From an uncultured Methylococcaceae bacterium (GTDB lineage: Bacteria > Pseudomonadota > Gammaproteobacteria > Methylococcales > Methylomonadaceae): a DNA stretch of 7,816 nt. Positions within the stretch are counted from its first letter, which is position 1. Each line of letters starts with the position of its first letter. The notes under the pieces are model-generated. The model was not told where the DNA came from. It searched no databases and saw nothing but the letters and a program-made list of their open reading frames with translations. The stretch is taken from NCBI GenBank assembly GCA_903839795.1, contig CAIMDR010000675.1:1-7816 (forward strand), in the 5' to 3' direction. Of the stretch, positions 1 through 6,516 are shown piece by piece. A program made the translations under genes and the position numbers.

Positions 1-7
1 AATAGAC

Positions 8-123
8 GTAGGCCGGAATAAGACCACCCAAGCGTAGCGCGTGGTGGCGTTTCCGGAACACTCGTAGCGGATGCCGGAAACGCTTATTATCGCTTGCGCT
101 CAAAAAGTCTTATTCAGGCCTAC
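8..123. repeat. Pair of REP-like palindromic units in inverted orientation (BIME-like)
   Basis: The element begins with gtaggccggaataagac (8-24) and ends with its inverted copy (107-123), matching at 16 of 17 positions. A perfect inner 10-bp inverted repeat, gcgtttccgg (47-56) with ccggaaacgc (74-83), lies inside. Read as units, 8-56 is one plus-oriented copy and 74-123 one minus-oriented copy, about 50 nt each, separated by 17 nt. Each copy can fold on itself: CCGGAA 13-18 pairs with TTCCGG 51-56. This layout resembles E. coli REP/BIME elements, which also start with a gtaggccgg-like end. Such elements usually lie between genes and can stabilise or terminate transcripts and bind gyrase or IHF. 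This one lies 32 bp past the uvrD stop, so it may end the uvrD transcript. The REP comparison is by eye and the function is inferred. Confidence 0.75.
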
Positions 124-154
124 ACCTGATCCTAACCCGCCCCGGTTTTTAGCC

Positions 155-2320
155 TTACACGACCTCCAAATTGGCATACGCCAGCATTAGCCATTTAACG
201 CCGACTTGTTTAAAGTTAATCTGCACTCTTTCCTGTGCGCCAGACCCTTCCAATTGCAAGACCACACCTTCACCAAATTTGGCATGACTGACACCTTGGC
301 CAAGCTTATAGCTTCCTGCTGTCTGTAGCGATGCGGATTTCGGCTTTACTGCGGTAACCGGACGACTGATGGTGGCACGCATCCTCACTTCCTGAATAAA
401 CTCGGCAGGAATCTCGCGCAAAAATCGGGACGGCCTGGGATAACTTTCACGTCCATATAAACGTCTGGATTCCGCGTAAGTTAAATAAAGTTGCTGCATG
501 GCACGGGTCATACCCACATAACAGAGCCTGCGCTCTTCTTCCAATCGAGCCACATCATCAACAGATTGTTGTGACGGAAATAAACCCTCTTCCATACCCA
601 CCAGAAAAACCACTTTAAACTCGAGGCCTTTCGCTGAATGGATAGTCATGAGTTGCACACAGTCATCAAAATCATCCGCCTGACTATCGCCCGACTCCAA
701 GGCTGCATGTGCCAGAAACATGTCCAACTCCCCCAGATTTTCTTCATTGTCCTGATCGAAATCAAAAAGCCGCGCCGCGTTGACTAATTCTTCAAGGTTT
801 TCTATTTTTTCCTCACCTTTATCCATTTTTTCTTTTTGATAGAGCTCAACCAGTCCGCATTTTTCGACAACCAGCTTAACCTTTTCATAAAGCTCCAGTT
901 CTTCCGCGTCTTTGGCCAATGCTTTAATCAGTTCCAAAAAGCCAATTAAAGCATTGGTGGCGCGTGCCGTCATGGTGCGCTGATTAATCAGCACAATAGC
1001 GGCTGCCCATAATGAAATACTCTGATCACGGGCTATACACCGTATATCATCAATGGCTTTAGCGCCTATACCCCGGGTTGGCGTATTAATAACCCGCTCA
1101 AAGGAGGCGTCATCATTACGATTGGACATAAGCCGCAAATACGCCAAGGCATTTTTAATTTCAGCCCGATCAAAAAAGCGCAACCCGCCATACACGCGAT
1201 AAGGTGTGCCGGTGGCCATCAGCTTTTCTTCAAACTGACGGGATTGGGCGTTGGAGCGATATAAAATGGCAGCATCACTACGCAATCCACCCTCTTTAAT
1301 CCAGGCTCTAATGCGTTCGACTACAAAATAAGCTTCATCCTGCTCATTAAAAGCCGTGTACAAAGAAATCAAATCGCCCTCACCCGCATTGGTCCATAGC
1401 TCTTTGCCCATGCGTCCGGCATTATTGGCAATAATCTTGTTGGCCGCTTTAAGAATGGTGCCGGTGGAACGATAATTCTGTTCCAGCTTAATGACTTGAT
1501 GATTGGGGTAGTGTTTTTGAAAGTTGTAGATATTTTCAATTTTGGCACCCCGCCAGCCGTAAATAGACTGATCATCGTCACCGACCACAAACAAATTGTC
1601 ACGACCGTCCGTCAACAGGCGCAACCAGGCATATTGAATCGTGTTGGTATCCTGAAACTCATCCACATGAACCTGTCTAAAACGCTGCTGATAAAAGTCC
1701 AGCACGTCTTGATTGTCGCGTAATAACTCATGCGCTCGTAACAGTAACTCGGCAAAATCCACCAAACCTGAGCGATCACAAAGCTCCTCATAAGCCCGAT
1801 AGACTCTTAGCATTTGCCGTTGATGGAGATCGCCGGTCTCGACGGTATGCCGCGCCCTGATACCTTCATCTTTTTGTGCATTGATATGCCATTGCACTTC
1901 CCGTGGCGGCCACTTGGAATCGTCAAAATTAAGCGTATTTAACAGCCGTTTGATCACTCTTAACTGATCACCGGAATCCATGACCTGAAAAGTCTCCGGT
2001 AATTTCGCCTGAATTGCGTGCCGTCTTAACAGGCGATGCGCTATTCCGTGAAAAGTGCCTATCCACATCGTATGAGCCGGTACTTGAAGTAAATCCTCAA
2101 TTCTTCCGCGCATTTCCCGCGCGGCTTTATTGGTAAACGTTACCGCCAAAATACCCTGCGCTGACACGCCTTCTACCTGCATCTGCCAGGCGATACGATG
2201 TACCAATACCCGGGTTTTTCCGCTGCCCGCCCCTGCCAATACCAACATGGCTTGAGACGGTGCAGTAACGGCCTGACGCTGGGCATCATTAAGAGAGTCT
2301 ATAATTTTTGTAATATCCAT
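155..2320 (-). CDS. uvrD: DNA helicase II, UvrD
   Basis: This is a superfamily 1A 3'-5' DNA helicase that acts in the cytoplasm. It removes the incised oligonucleotide in nucleotide excision repair and the nicked strand in methyl-directed mismatch repair, and it can backtrack RNA polymerase. The 721-residue product is nearly the length of E. coli UvrD (720) and aligns with it from end to end. Visible motifs are a Q motif (LNDAQRQAV, 10-18), Walker A AGAGSGKT (29-36), TFTNKAA (61-67), motif II VDEFQDT (219-225, with D220 and E221), QSIYGWRGA (251-259), QNYRS (281-285), and further on TIHSAKGLEF and VGMTRA. The C-terminal KLGQGVSHAKFGEG segment is the Tudor-like domain that contacts RNA polymerase in E. 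coli. The chosen ATG gives the usual N-terminus MDITKIIDSLND; the Shine-Dalgarno signal is weak. It is a single gene, divergent from the DUF2892 gene, and looks intact. Confidence 0.98.
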   Translation of the reverse strand: MDITKIIDSLNDAQRQAVTAPSQAMLVLAGAGSGKTRVLVHRIAWQMQVEGVSAQGILAVTFTNKAAREMRGRIEDLLQVPAHTMWIGTFHGIAHRLLRRHAIQAKLPETFQVMDSGDQLRVIKRLLNTLNFDDSKWPPREVQWHINAQKDEGIRARHTVETGDLHQRQMLRVYRAYEELCDRSGLVDFAELLLRAHELLRDNQDVLDFYQQRFRQVHVDEFQDTNTIQYAWLRLLTDGRDNLFVVGDDDQSIYGWRGAKIENIYNFQKHYPNHQVIKLEQNYRSTGTILKAANKIIANNAGRMGKELWTNAGEGDLISLYTAFNEQDEAYFVVERIRAWIKEGGLRSDAAILYRSNAQSRQFEEKLMATGTPYRVYGGLRFFDRAEIKNALAYLRLMSNRNDDASFERVINTPTRGIGAKAIDDIRCIARDQSISLWAAAIVLINQRTMTARATNALIGFLELIKALAKDAEELELYEKVKLVVEKCGLVELYQKEKMDKGEEKIENLEELVNAARLFDFDQDNEENLGELDMFLAHAALESGDSQADDFDDCVQLMTIHSAKGLEFKVVFLVGMEEGLFPSQQSVDDVARLEEERRLCYVGMTRAMQQLYLTYAESRRLYGRESYPRPSRFLREIPAEFIQEVRMRATISRPVTAVKPKSASLQTAGSYKLGQGVSHAKFGEGVVLQLEGSGAQERVQINFKQVGVKWLMLAYANLEVV

Positions 2321-2330
2321 GTGTTATCGC

Positions 2331-2358
2331 TTGCACAATTTTTAGAGCTGTGTATATT
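2331..2358 (+). promoter_or_regulatory. Candidate sigma70 promoter for the DUF2892 gene
   Basis: TTGCAC (2331-2336) and TATATT (2353-2358) are separated by 16 bp and lie in the 105-bp divergent gap between uvrD and the DUF2892 gene. A perfect TATAAT lies at 2368-2373 but has no good -35 partner, so it could be an alternative -10. Downstream, ATGGCT (2372-2377) and AGCCAT (2383-2388) form a perfect 6-bp stem with a 5-nt loop, which could be an operator or leader hairpin. This rests on consensus matching by eye only. Confidence 0.35.
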
Positions 2359-2425
2359 GTTCAAATTTATAATGGCTAAACGAGCCATCACTTTAATAAT
2401 AACAATTAACCAGAAGGGGATTAAG

Positions 2426-2662
2426 ATGAGTTTTGATTTTAAACGTATGCTGAAATTTGAACATAATGTTGGCGAGAAAGAAAAGAAATACCGCTTGTAC
2501 AGTGGTGCCGCGTTAATTGCCGTTTCAATTTTTACCGCCTCAATTGCCTTATTAGTGATTGGTATGGTGCTTGCTGCAACCGGATTTTCAGGCTGGTGCC
2601 CTGCTTACTCAGGGCTAAACAAAAATACCGGTGCAACCGACGATAGCGCTACCAACAGCTAA
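2426..2662 (+). CDS. DUF2892 (YgaP-type transmembrane domain) family small membrane protein
   Basis: The product is a 78-residue protein of unknown function. The N-terminal part, up to a charged stretch (NVGEKEKKYR, 14-23), is followed by a hydrophobic segment (about 26-52) long enough for one helix or a tight helical hairpin, then the family signature TGFSGWCPAYSGL (52-64). This N-G-x-R-x-x-G ... TGF-GWCP-Y pattern is that of the DUF2892/YgaP membrane domain. In E. coli YgaP the domain is fused to a rhodanese; here it stands alone, as is common. C58 is the only cysteine. The start at 2426 is chosen because AAGGGGA (2414-2420) sits about 5 nt upstream and the family N-terminus is preserved. 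The reading frame stays open back to 2198, but that upstream part only runs antisense to uvrD. The gene converges on fxsA. A role in envelope sulfur or redox chemistry would be a guess. Confidence 0.85.
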   Translation: MSFDFKRMLKFEHNVGEKEKKYRLYSGAALIAVSIFTASIALLVIGMVLAATGFSGWCPAYSGLNKNTGATDDSATNS

Positions 2663-2668
2663 TACTTA

Positions 2669-2735
2669 GGTTAAAGGTAAAAGGTTCAAGGTTCAAAAAA
2701 GCCCTCCTTTTACCTTTAACCTTTCGCCTTTCACC
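2669..2735. repeat. Inverted array of degenerate heptanucleotide repeats (GGTTAAA-like)
   Basis: Four plus-oriented heptads (ggttaaa, ggtaaaa, ggttcaa, ggttcaa; 2669-2696) are followed by an 11-nt spacer (2697-2707). Four heptads in the opposite orientation come next (ttttacc, tttaacc, tttcgcc, tttcacc; 2708-2735). The two halves include a perfect 16-bp inverted repeat, 2669-2684 with 2706-2721, around a 21-nt loop. The array fills nearly the whole 80-bp gap between the convergent stop codons of the DUF2892 gene and fxsA, so it could act as a bidirectional transcript end. No T-run follows the stem on either strand, so it is not a textbook intrinsic terminator. Confidence 0.85.
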
Positions 2736-2742
2736 TACCTCA

Positions 2743-3177
2743 CTAGTCTTTGTGAAACTCACCTTCCAATACATTTTTTTCAGCGGCTTTTCCTTGCTGA
2801 AAAGGCCCGCCAGCCTGAACAAGGCGACTTTCAATCACATACTGGGCAATTTTCTTGCGTAAAGGCGGAATTAAACACGCAAAACCCAGCACATCAGTAA
2901 TAAATCCCGGGGTTAACAATAACAGACCACCCAACAATATAATCGGGCCTTCAATCATTTCATAAGCCGGTATCACGCCTTGCGCCAAATTTTCCTGAAA
3001 GCGCCGGAACGTTGAAAAACCTTGCTGCCTTAACAGCCAGGCACCCAAGGCCGCTGTAAACACCACTAAAAAAATCGTCGGAAAAGCACCAATTATACCC
3101 CCCACTTGCAGCAGTAAATAAATTTCTGCAAAAGGAATAATCAAAACAACCAGAAACACTATTTGAAAAATTTTCAT
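2743..3177 (-). CDS. fxsA: FxsA family inner membrane protein
   Basis: FxsA is a small inner-membrane protein of unknown normal function. In E. coli its overproduction relieves the exclusion of phage T7 by the F plasmid. The 144-residue product has hydrophobic segments at about 3-24, 27-49 and 77-103. It carries the family signature EGPIILLGGLLLLTPGFITD (76-95) and the early PFAEIYLL (15-22), then a polar charged tail from about 107. E. coli FxsA is about 158 residues, so the gene looks complete. The ATG at 3175-3177 (minus strand) has a weak purine-rich aagag about 8 nt upstream. It is divergent from cutA and convergent with the DUF2892 gene. In E. coli fxsA also lies close to cutA-dsbD, which supports the call. 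Confidence 0.93.
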   Translation of the reverse strand: MKIFQIVFLVVLIIPFAEIYLLLQVGGIIGAFPTIFLVVFTAALGAWLLRQQGFSTFRRFQENLAQGVIPAYEMIEGPIILLGGLLLLTPGFITDVLGFACLIPPLRKKIAQYVIESRLVQAGGPFQQGKAAEKNVLEGEFHKD

Positions 3178-3326
3178 CTATACGCTCTTATTTAAGTTAG
3201 AAACCGCTAAAAAAAATGCTTATTTTAAGCTTTCTGTTTGCATCTTTAGCTTTATACTTACAATATAAAGGCAATCCGCTTTAATTTCTAGGATAATATC
3301 CACTCTTGCTTATTACTGTCCCAAAA

Positions 3327-3653
3327 ATGCCGACTCCGTATCAAATAATTCTTTGCACTTGCCCTGATAAAGACACCGCAGAAAAAATTGCCCGCTTACT
3401 GGTAAGCGACAAGTTGGCTGCGTGTGTCAACATTTTACCGGGCATTACCTCAGTCTATCGCTGGCAAGAACAATTAGAATCTGCAGAGGAACATTTATTA
3501 TTGATTAAAGCCCCTAAAAACAGCTATCAAGCCATTGAAACCAGCATTAAAAAACACCACCCTTACCAACTTCCTGAAATCATTGCCGTCCCTATTGAAA
3601 ACGGCTTACCTGAATACCTGCATTGGATTGATTCATGCCACTCTTACAACTAA
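3327..3653 (+). CDS. cutA: Divalent-cation tolerance protein CutA (CutA1 family)
   Basis: CutA1 proteins are small trimeric proteins with a ferredoxin-like, PII-like fold. The E. coli gene was linked to copper tolerance, but the molecular role remains unclear. From the ATG at 3327 the product is 108 residues (E. coli CutA is 112). It shows the family blocks KLAACVNILPGITSVYRWQ (29-47) and HHPYQLPEIIAVPI (77-90), then YLHWI near the C-terminus. The ATG has no clear Shine-Dalgarno. An in-frame TTG at 3306 would add seven residues and has AGGA at 3290-3293, 12 nt upstream, so the true start could be there; I prefer the ATG for codon type and family length. The gene's last 19 nt overlap dsbD, which points to translational coupling. 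The order cutA-dsbD is the same in E. coli. Confidence 0.95.
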   Translation: MPTPYQIILCTCPDKDTAEKIARLLVSDKLAACVNILPGITSVYRWQEQLESAEEHLLLIKAPKNSYQAIETSIKKHHPYQLPEIIAVPIENGLPEYLHWIDSCHSYN

Positions 3654-5860
3654 TTTTTCTCTGTTTTATTGCCTTGCTTACGCAGTCCCCTGCTCTACTG
3701 GCCGACGAAGTGCTCTTGCCGCCCGACCAGGCCTTTAAAATTTCAGCCAAAGCCGTATCGTCTGATCAGCTTGAAATTTCCTGGGATATTGCCGACGGTT
3801 ATTACCTTTATCGCAATAAAATGCAGTTTATCTCCAAAACCGAACCCATCACTACCTTAACACCGGTTTTTCCGGAGGGTAAAACCAAGCACGATGAAAA
3901 TTTTGGCGATGTTGTCATTTACCGAAACAGCCTAAAAATACCGGTCTCTTTAGTGTCTGCAACCCCGGTCACGGTTATAAAACTATTAGTGCAATCTCAA
4001 GGCTGCGCCGATAGAGGCATCTGTTATCCGCCACAGAAAAAAATATTTGATCTTACCCTGCCAGTAGCGGCACCGGTTACCAACGCCAATCCGCTTGAAC
4101 TGCTGGTTAAAAAGCTGCCCGGATTAAATTTCAATTCAACGACTGATGAATTGTTACCTGCCGAACAAGCTTTCCAGTTTTTTGCGACGGTCAAAGATGC
4201 CAACACGCTGCACGTTAACTGGGAGATCGCCAAAGGCTATTATCTTTATCGTGAAAAAATAGAGTTTGAATTAACCAACGCAACCGGCAACCCGTTGGGA
4301 AATTACACCATTCCCCGAGGTGAACCCAAGCACGATGAAGCGTTTGGACAAGTTGAAACTTTTCACAACGAACTAAGCTTTGATCTACCCCTTATTCGCA
4401 CCAACAGCTCAGCGCAATCGATTACGCTACAGGCAAAATTCCAGGGCTGTGCAGATCGTGGCGTGTGTTATCCGCCGATGACCAAAAAAATCGACTTGGA
4501 ACTTCCAGCCGCCCAAAACCTAACACAGCTAACAAAAGACCAATCAGTGCCCGTTCTCTCAGAACAAGATCAGATTGTGCAATCTTTAAAGCATGACAGC
4601 CTGGCGATGACCTTGCTTACCTTTTTTGGATTTGGACTGTTATTATCAATGACACCCTGTATTTTCCCGATGATTCCGATTTTATCCGGTATCATCGTCG
4701 GCCATGGCAACCACATTACTACCGCCAGAGCCTTTTTTCTGTCCTTGAGTTATGTAGTCGCTTCCGCTTTTACCTACACGGTATTTGGCGTACTGGCCGC
4801 ATTATTTGGCAGCAATTTACAAACCACTTTTCAGCAACCCTGGATTGTTGGACTGTTTAGCGCCATTTTTGTACTCCTGTCATTGTCCATGTTTGGCTTT
4901 TATGAATTGGAACTACCCAACTCGCTAAAAACCAAACTGCATAACTCCAGCGAAAGACACCGTGACGGCTCACTCTGGGGCGCAGCTATCATGGGCGCCT
5001 TATCCTCCTTGATTGTCGGCCCCTGTGTCGCCGCACCACTGGCCGGCGCACTGATTTTTATCGGCCAAAGCGGCAATGCAGTCTTGGGAGGCAGCGCCTT
5101 ATTTGCCATGGGTTTGGGTATGGGAGTTCCGTTATTATTATTAGGCGCTTCTGCCGGTAAATTACTGCCCAAAGCAGGCACCTGGCTGTATTCGACCAAA
5201 GCGGTTTTTGGCGTCATTATGCTGGCCGTTGCCGTCTGGATGCTCAGCCGTATTTTACCGCCCTCCGTCACGATTCTGTTGTGGGCCATGCTGCTCATTC
5301 TTCCGGCCATTTATCTCAGTGCCATTGATCCGTTGCCTGATAACAGTTCCGGCTGGCGTAAATTATGGAAAGGTTTGGGCTTAATGATGCTCGCCTACGG
5401 CCTGTTATTATTGATAGGTTTTAGCATGGGTAACAACAACCCGTTAAAACCGCTGCAAGGAATCGGAGTAAGCACGGCGCAAGCGTCTGAACAGGGACTT
5501 GTTTTTGAAAGGGTCGCCTCTTTAGCTGCACTGGAAACCAGAATTCAGCAAGCCAGCGCCAATAATCAGCCGGTGATGCTGGATTTTTATGCCGACTGGT
5601 GCATATCGTGTAAAGAAATGGAAGCTTATACCTTTACAGACCCCAAAGTAAAACAAGCACTTGCCGGTTTTGTATTATTACAGATCGATGTCACCAAAGA
5701 TTCTGATGACGACAAAGCCTTGCTGGCAAAATTTAACCTTATCGGGCCGCCTGCCATTTTATTTTTTAGCACCAGCCAACTTGAAAAAACCGCTCACCGC
5801 GTCATCGGTTATCAAAATACCGAAGCCTTTATTAACACTTTACAACGAGTAAAATCATGA
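3635..5860 (+). CDS. dsbD: Thiol:disulfide interchange protein DsbD with duplicated N-terminal domain
   Basis: DsbD passes electrons from cytoplasmic thioredoxin across the inner membrane to periplasmic partners such as DsbC, DsbG and CcmG/TlpA-like proteins. The 741-residue product begins with a signal peptide (about 1-23). Two periplasmic alpha domains follow, about 24-146 and 171-291. Each keeps the redox pair in QGCADRG(I/V)CYPP (C124/C130 and C272/C278) and an HDExFG cap-loop-like motif (86-91 and 233-238). The membrane domain (about 322-600, around eight helices) has its pair at C342 (MTPCIFP) and C464 (VGPCVAAP). A C-terminal thioredoxin domain carries WCISC (C656/C659) and a Pro pair at 705-706. 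E. coli DsbD is about 565 residues with one alpha domain, so the second copy explains most of the extra length. GGA at 3625-3627 is a plausible ribosome site. It overlaps cutA by 19 nt and tlpA by 4 nt. Confidence 0.97.
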   Translation: MPLLQLIFLCFIALLTQSPALLADEVLLPPDQAFKISAKAVSSDQLEISWDIADGYYLYRNKMQFISKTEPITTLTPVFPEGKTKHDENFGDVVIYRNSLKIPVSLVSATPVTVIKLLVQSQGCADRGICYPPQKKIFDLTLPVAAPVTNANPLELLVKKLPGLNFNSTTDELLPAEQAFQFFATVKDANTLHVNWEIAKGYYLYREKIEFELTNATGNPLGNYTIPRGEPKHDEAFGQVETFHNELSFDLPLIRTNSSAQSITLQAKFQGCADRGVCYPPMTKKIDLELPAAQNLTQLTKDQSVPVLSEQDQIVQSLKHDSLAMTLLTFFGFGLLLSMTPCIFPMIPILSGIIVGHGNHITTARAFFLSLSYVVASAFTYTVFGVLAALFGSNLQTTFQQPWIVGLFSAIFVLLSLSMFGFYELELPNSLKTKLHNSSERHRDGSLWGAAIMGALSSLIVGPCVAAPLAGALIFIGQSGNAVLGGSALFAMGLGMGVPLLLLGASAGKLLPKAGTWLYSTKAVFGVIMLAVAVWMLSRILPPSVTILLWAMLLILPAIYLSAIDPLPDNSSGWRKLWKGLGLMMLAYGLLLLIGFSMGNNNPLKPLQGIGVSTAQASEQGLVFERVASLAALETRIQQASANNQPVMLDFYADWCISCKEMEAYTFTDPKVKQALAGFVLLQIDVTKDSDDDKALLAKFNLIGPPAILFFSTSQLEKTAHRVIGYQNTEAFINTLQRVKS

Positions 5861-6372
5861 AAATACCAGGACTAATCCTTATTGCAGCACTGCTTGCTTT
5901 GGGTGGAGGCATTTTGGCGAGGGGCTTTTTATCACCAACAGAAGCAACCCAGCCAACGCCCTTACCTGATTTTACCTTACCCGATGTAGCCGGTAATCAA
6001 CACGCCATTTCAGAATGGCAAGGAAAAATACGGGTCATTAATTTCTGGGCAACCTGGTGCCCGCCCTGCCTTAAAGAAATGCCCGAATTTATTGCCCTGC
6101 AAGAACAATACGCCGCTAAAGGCCTGCAATTTATCGGCATCGCGATAGATGACCAAGAGCCGGTTGAAAAATATCTTGCCTCAACCAAAGTCAACTACCC
6201 CATCTTAATCGGTGACGTTACCGGCATTGCGTTGGCTCATCAACTGGGCAACATTGTTGATGCCGTTCCCTTTACCGTTATTGTCAACCAACAAGGACAG
6301 ATCATACATCGACAACCGGGTGAATTTTCTAAAGAAGAAATCATGAAAATTATTACCCCGTTGCTCAATTAG
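5857..6372 (+). CDS. TlpA/ResA-family membrane-anchored thioredoxin-like protein
   Basis: The product is a periplasmic thiol-disulfide oxidoreductase of the TlpA/ResA/CcmG type, probably a reductase for cysteine pairs in exported proteins such as apocytochromes. It has 171 residues. An N-terminal hydrophobic segment (about 4-23) has no obvious cleavage site and probably anchors it in the inner membrane. The thioredoxin fold follows from about 37, with the active site FWATWCPPC (63-71; C68/C71) and the cis-proline at P138 (AVPFTV). Its ATG overlaps the dsbD stop as ATGA, so the two are translated together, and DsbD is a natural electron donor. The sequence does not decide between TlpA, ResA and CcmG; a gene symbol is withheld for that reason. 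No cytochrome c maturation genes are in view. Confidence 0.92.
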   Translation: MKIPGLILIAALLALGGGILARGFLSPTEATQPTPLPDFTLPDVAGNQHAISEWQGKIRVINFWATWCPPCLKEMPEFIALQEQYAAKGLQFIGIAIDDQEPVEKYLASTKVNYPILIGDVTGIALAHQLGNIVDAVPFTVIVNQQGQIIHRQPGEFSKEEIMKIITPLLN

Positions 6373-6402
6373 TAGGGGTAGAAAATTAACGTAACTATTC
6401 AG

Positions 6403-6482
6403 TCCCCCTCTTTAAAAAAGAGGGGTTAGGGGAGATTTTATTAGATAAATCTCCCCTCGCTCCCCCTTTTTCAAAGGGGGAG
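6403..6482. repeat. MITE-like nested hairpin element, possible terminator after tlpA
   Basis: Three perfect hairpins stand in a row. Stem 1 is CCCCTCTTT (6405-6413) with AAAGAGGGG (6417-6425). Stem 2 is GGGGAGATTT (6429-6438) with AAATCTCCCC (6447-6456). Stem 3 is CTCCCCCTTT (6460-6469) with AAAGGGGGAG (6473-6482). The left part (6403-6438) is also an imperfect inverted copy of the right part (6447-6482), so the whole 80 bp can fold into one long structure centred on the stem 2 loop. C/G-rich palindromes of this style are dispersed in many bacterial genomes. It begins 30 nt after the tlpA-like stop and could end that operon's transcript, though no T-run follows. No encoded protein is apparent. 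Confidence 0.8.
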
Positions 6483-6516
6483 ATGAATACTTACCCTGAC
6501 AAATAGCGAGAAGAAT

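Noticed and set aside
2348..2363. Possible LexA (SOS) box upstream of uvrD, CTGTGTATATTGTTCA
   Set aside because: Only the CTGT half fits; the second half should be ACAG at the right spacing and is not. UvrD is SOS-controlled in E. coli, but this site is too weak to call.
2198..2425. Upstream in-frame extension of the DUF2892 gene
   Set aside because: It runs antisense into the uvrD coding start, lacks family similarity, and the internal ATG at 2426 has a good ribosome site.
3207..3230. Terminator-like hairpin plus T-run on the minus strand in the fxsA-cutA gap
   Set aside because: The stem is only 5 bp (GCTTA/TAAGC) with two G-C pairs, and it lies upstream of the fxsA start in the direction of fxsA transcription. 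It is probably just AT-rich promoter sequence.
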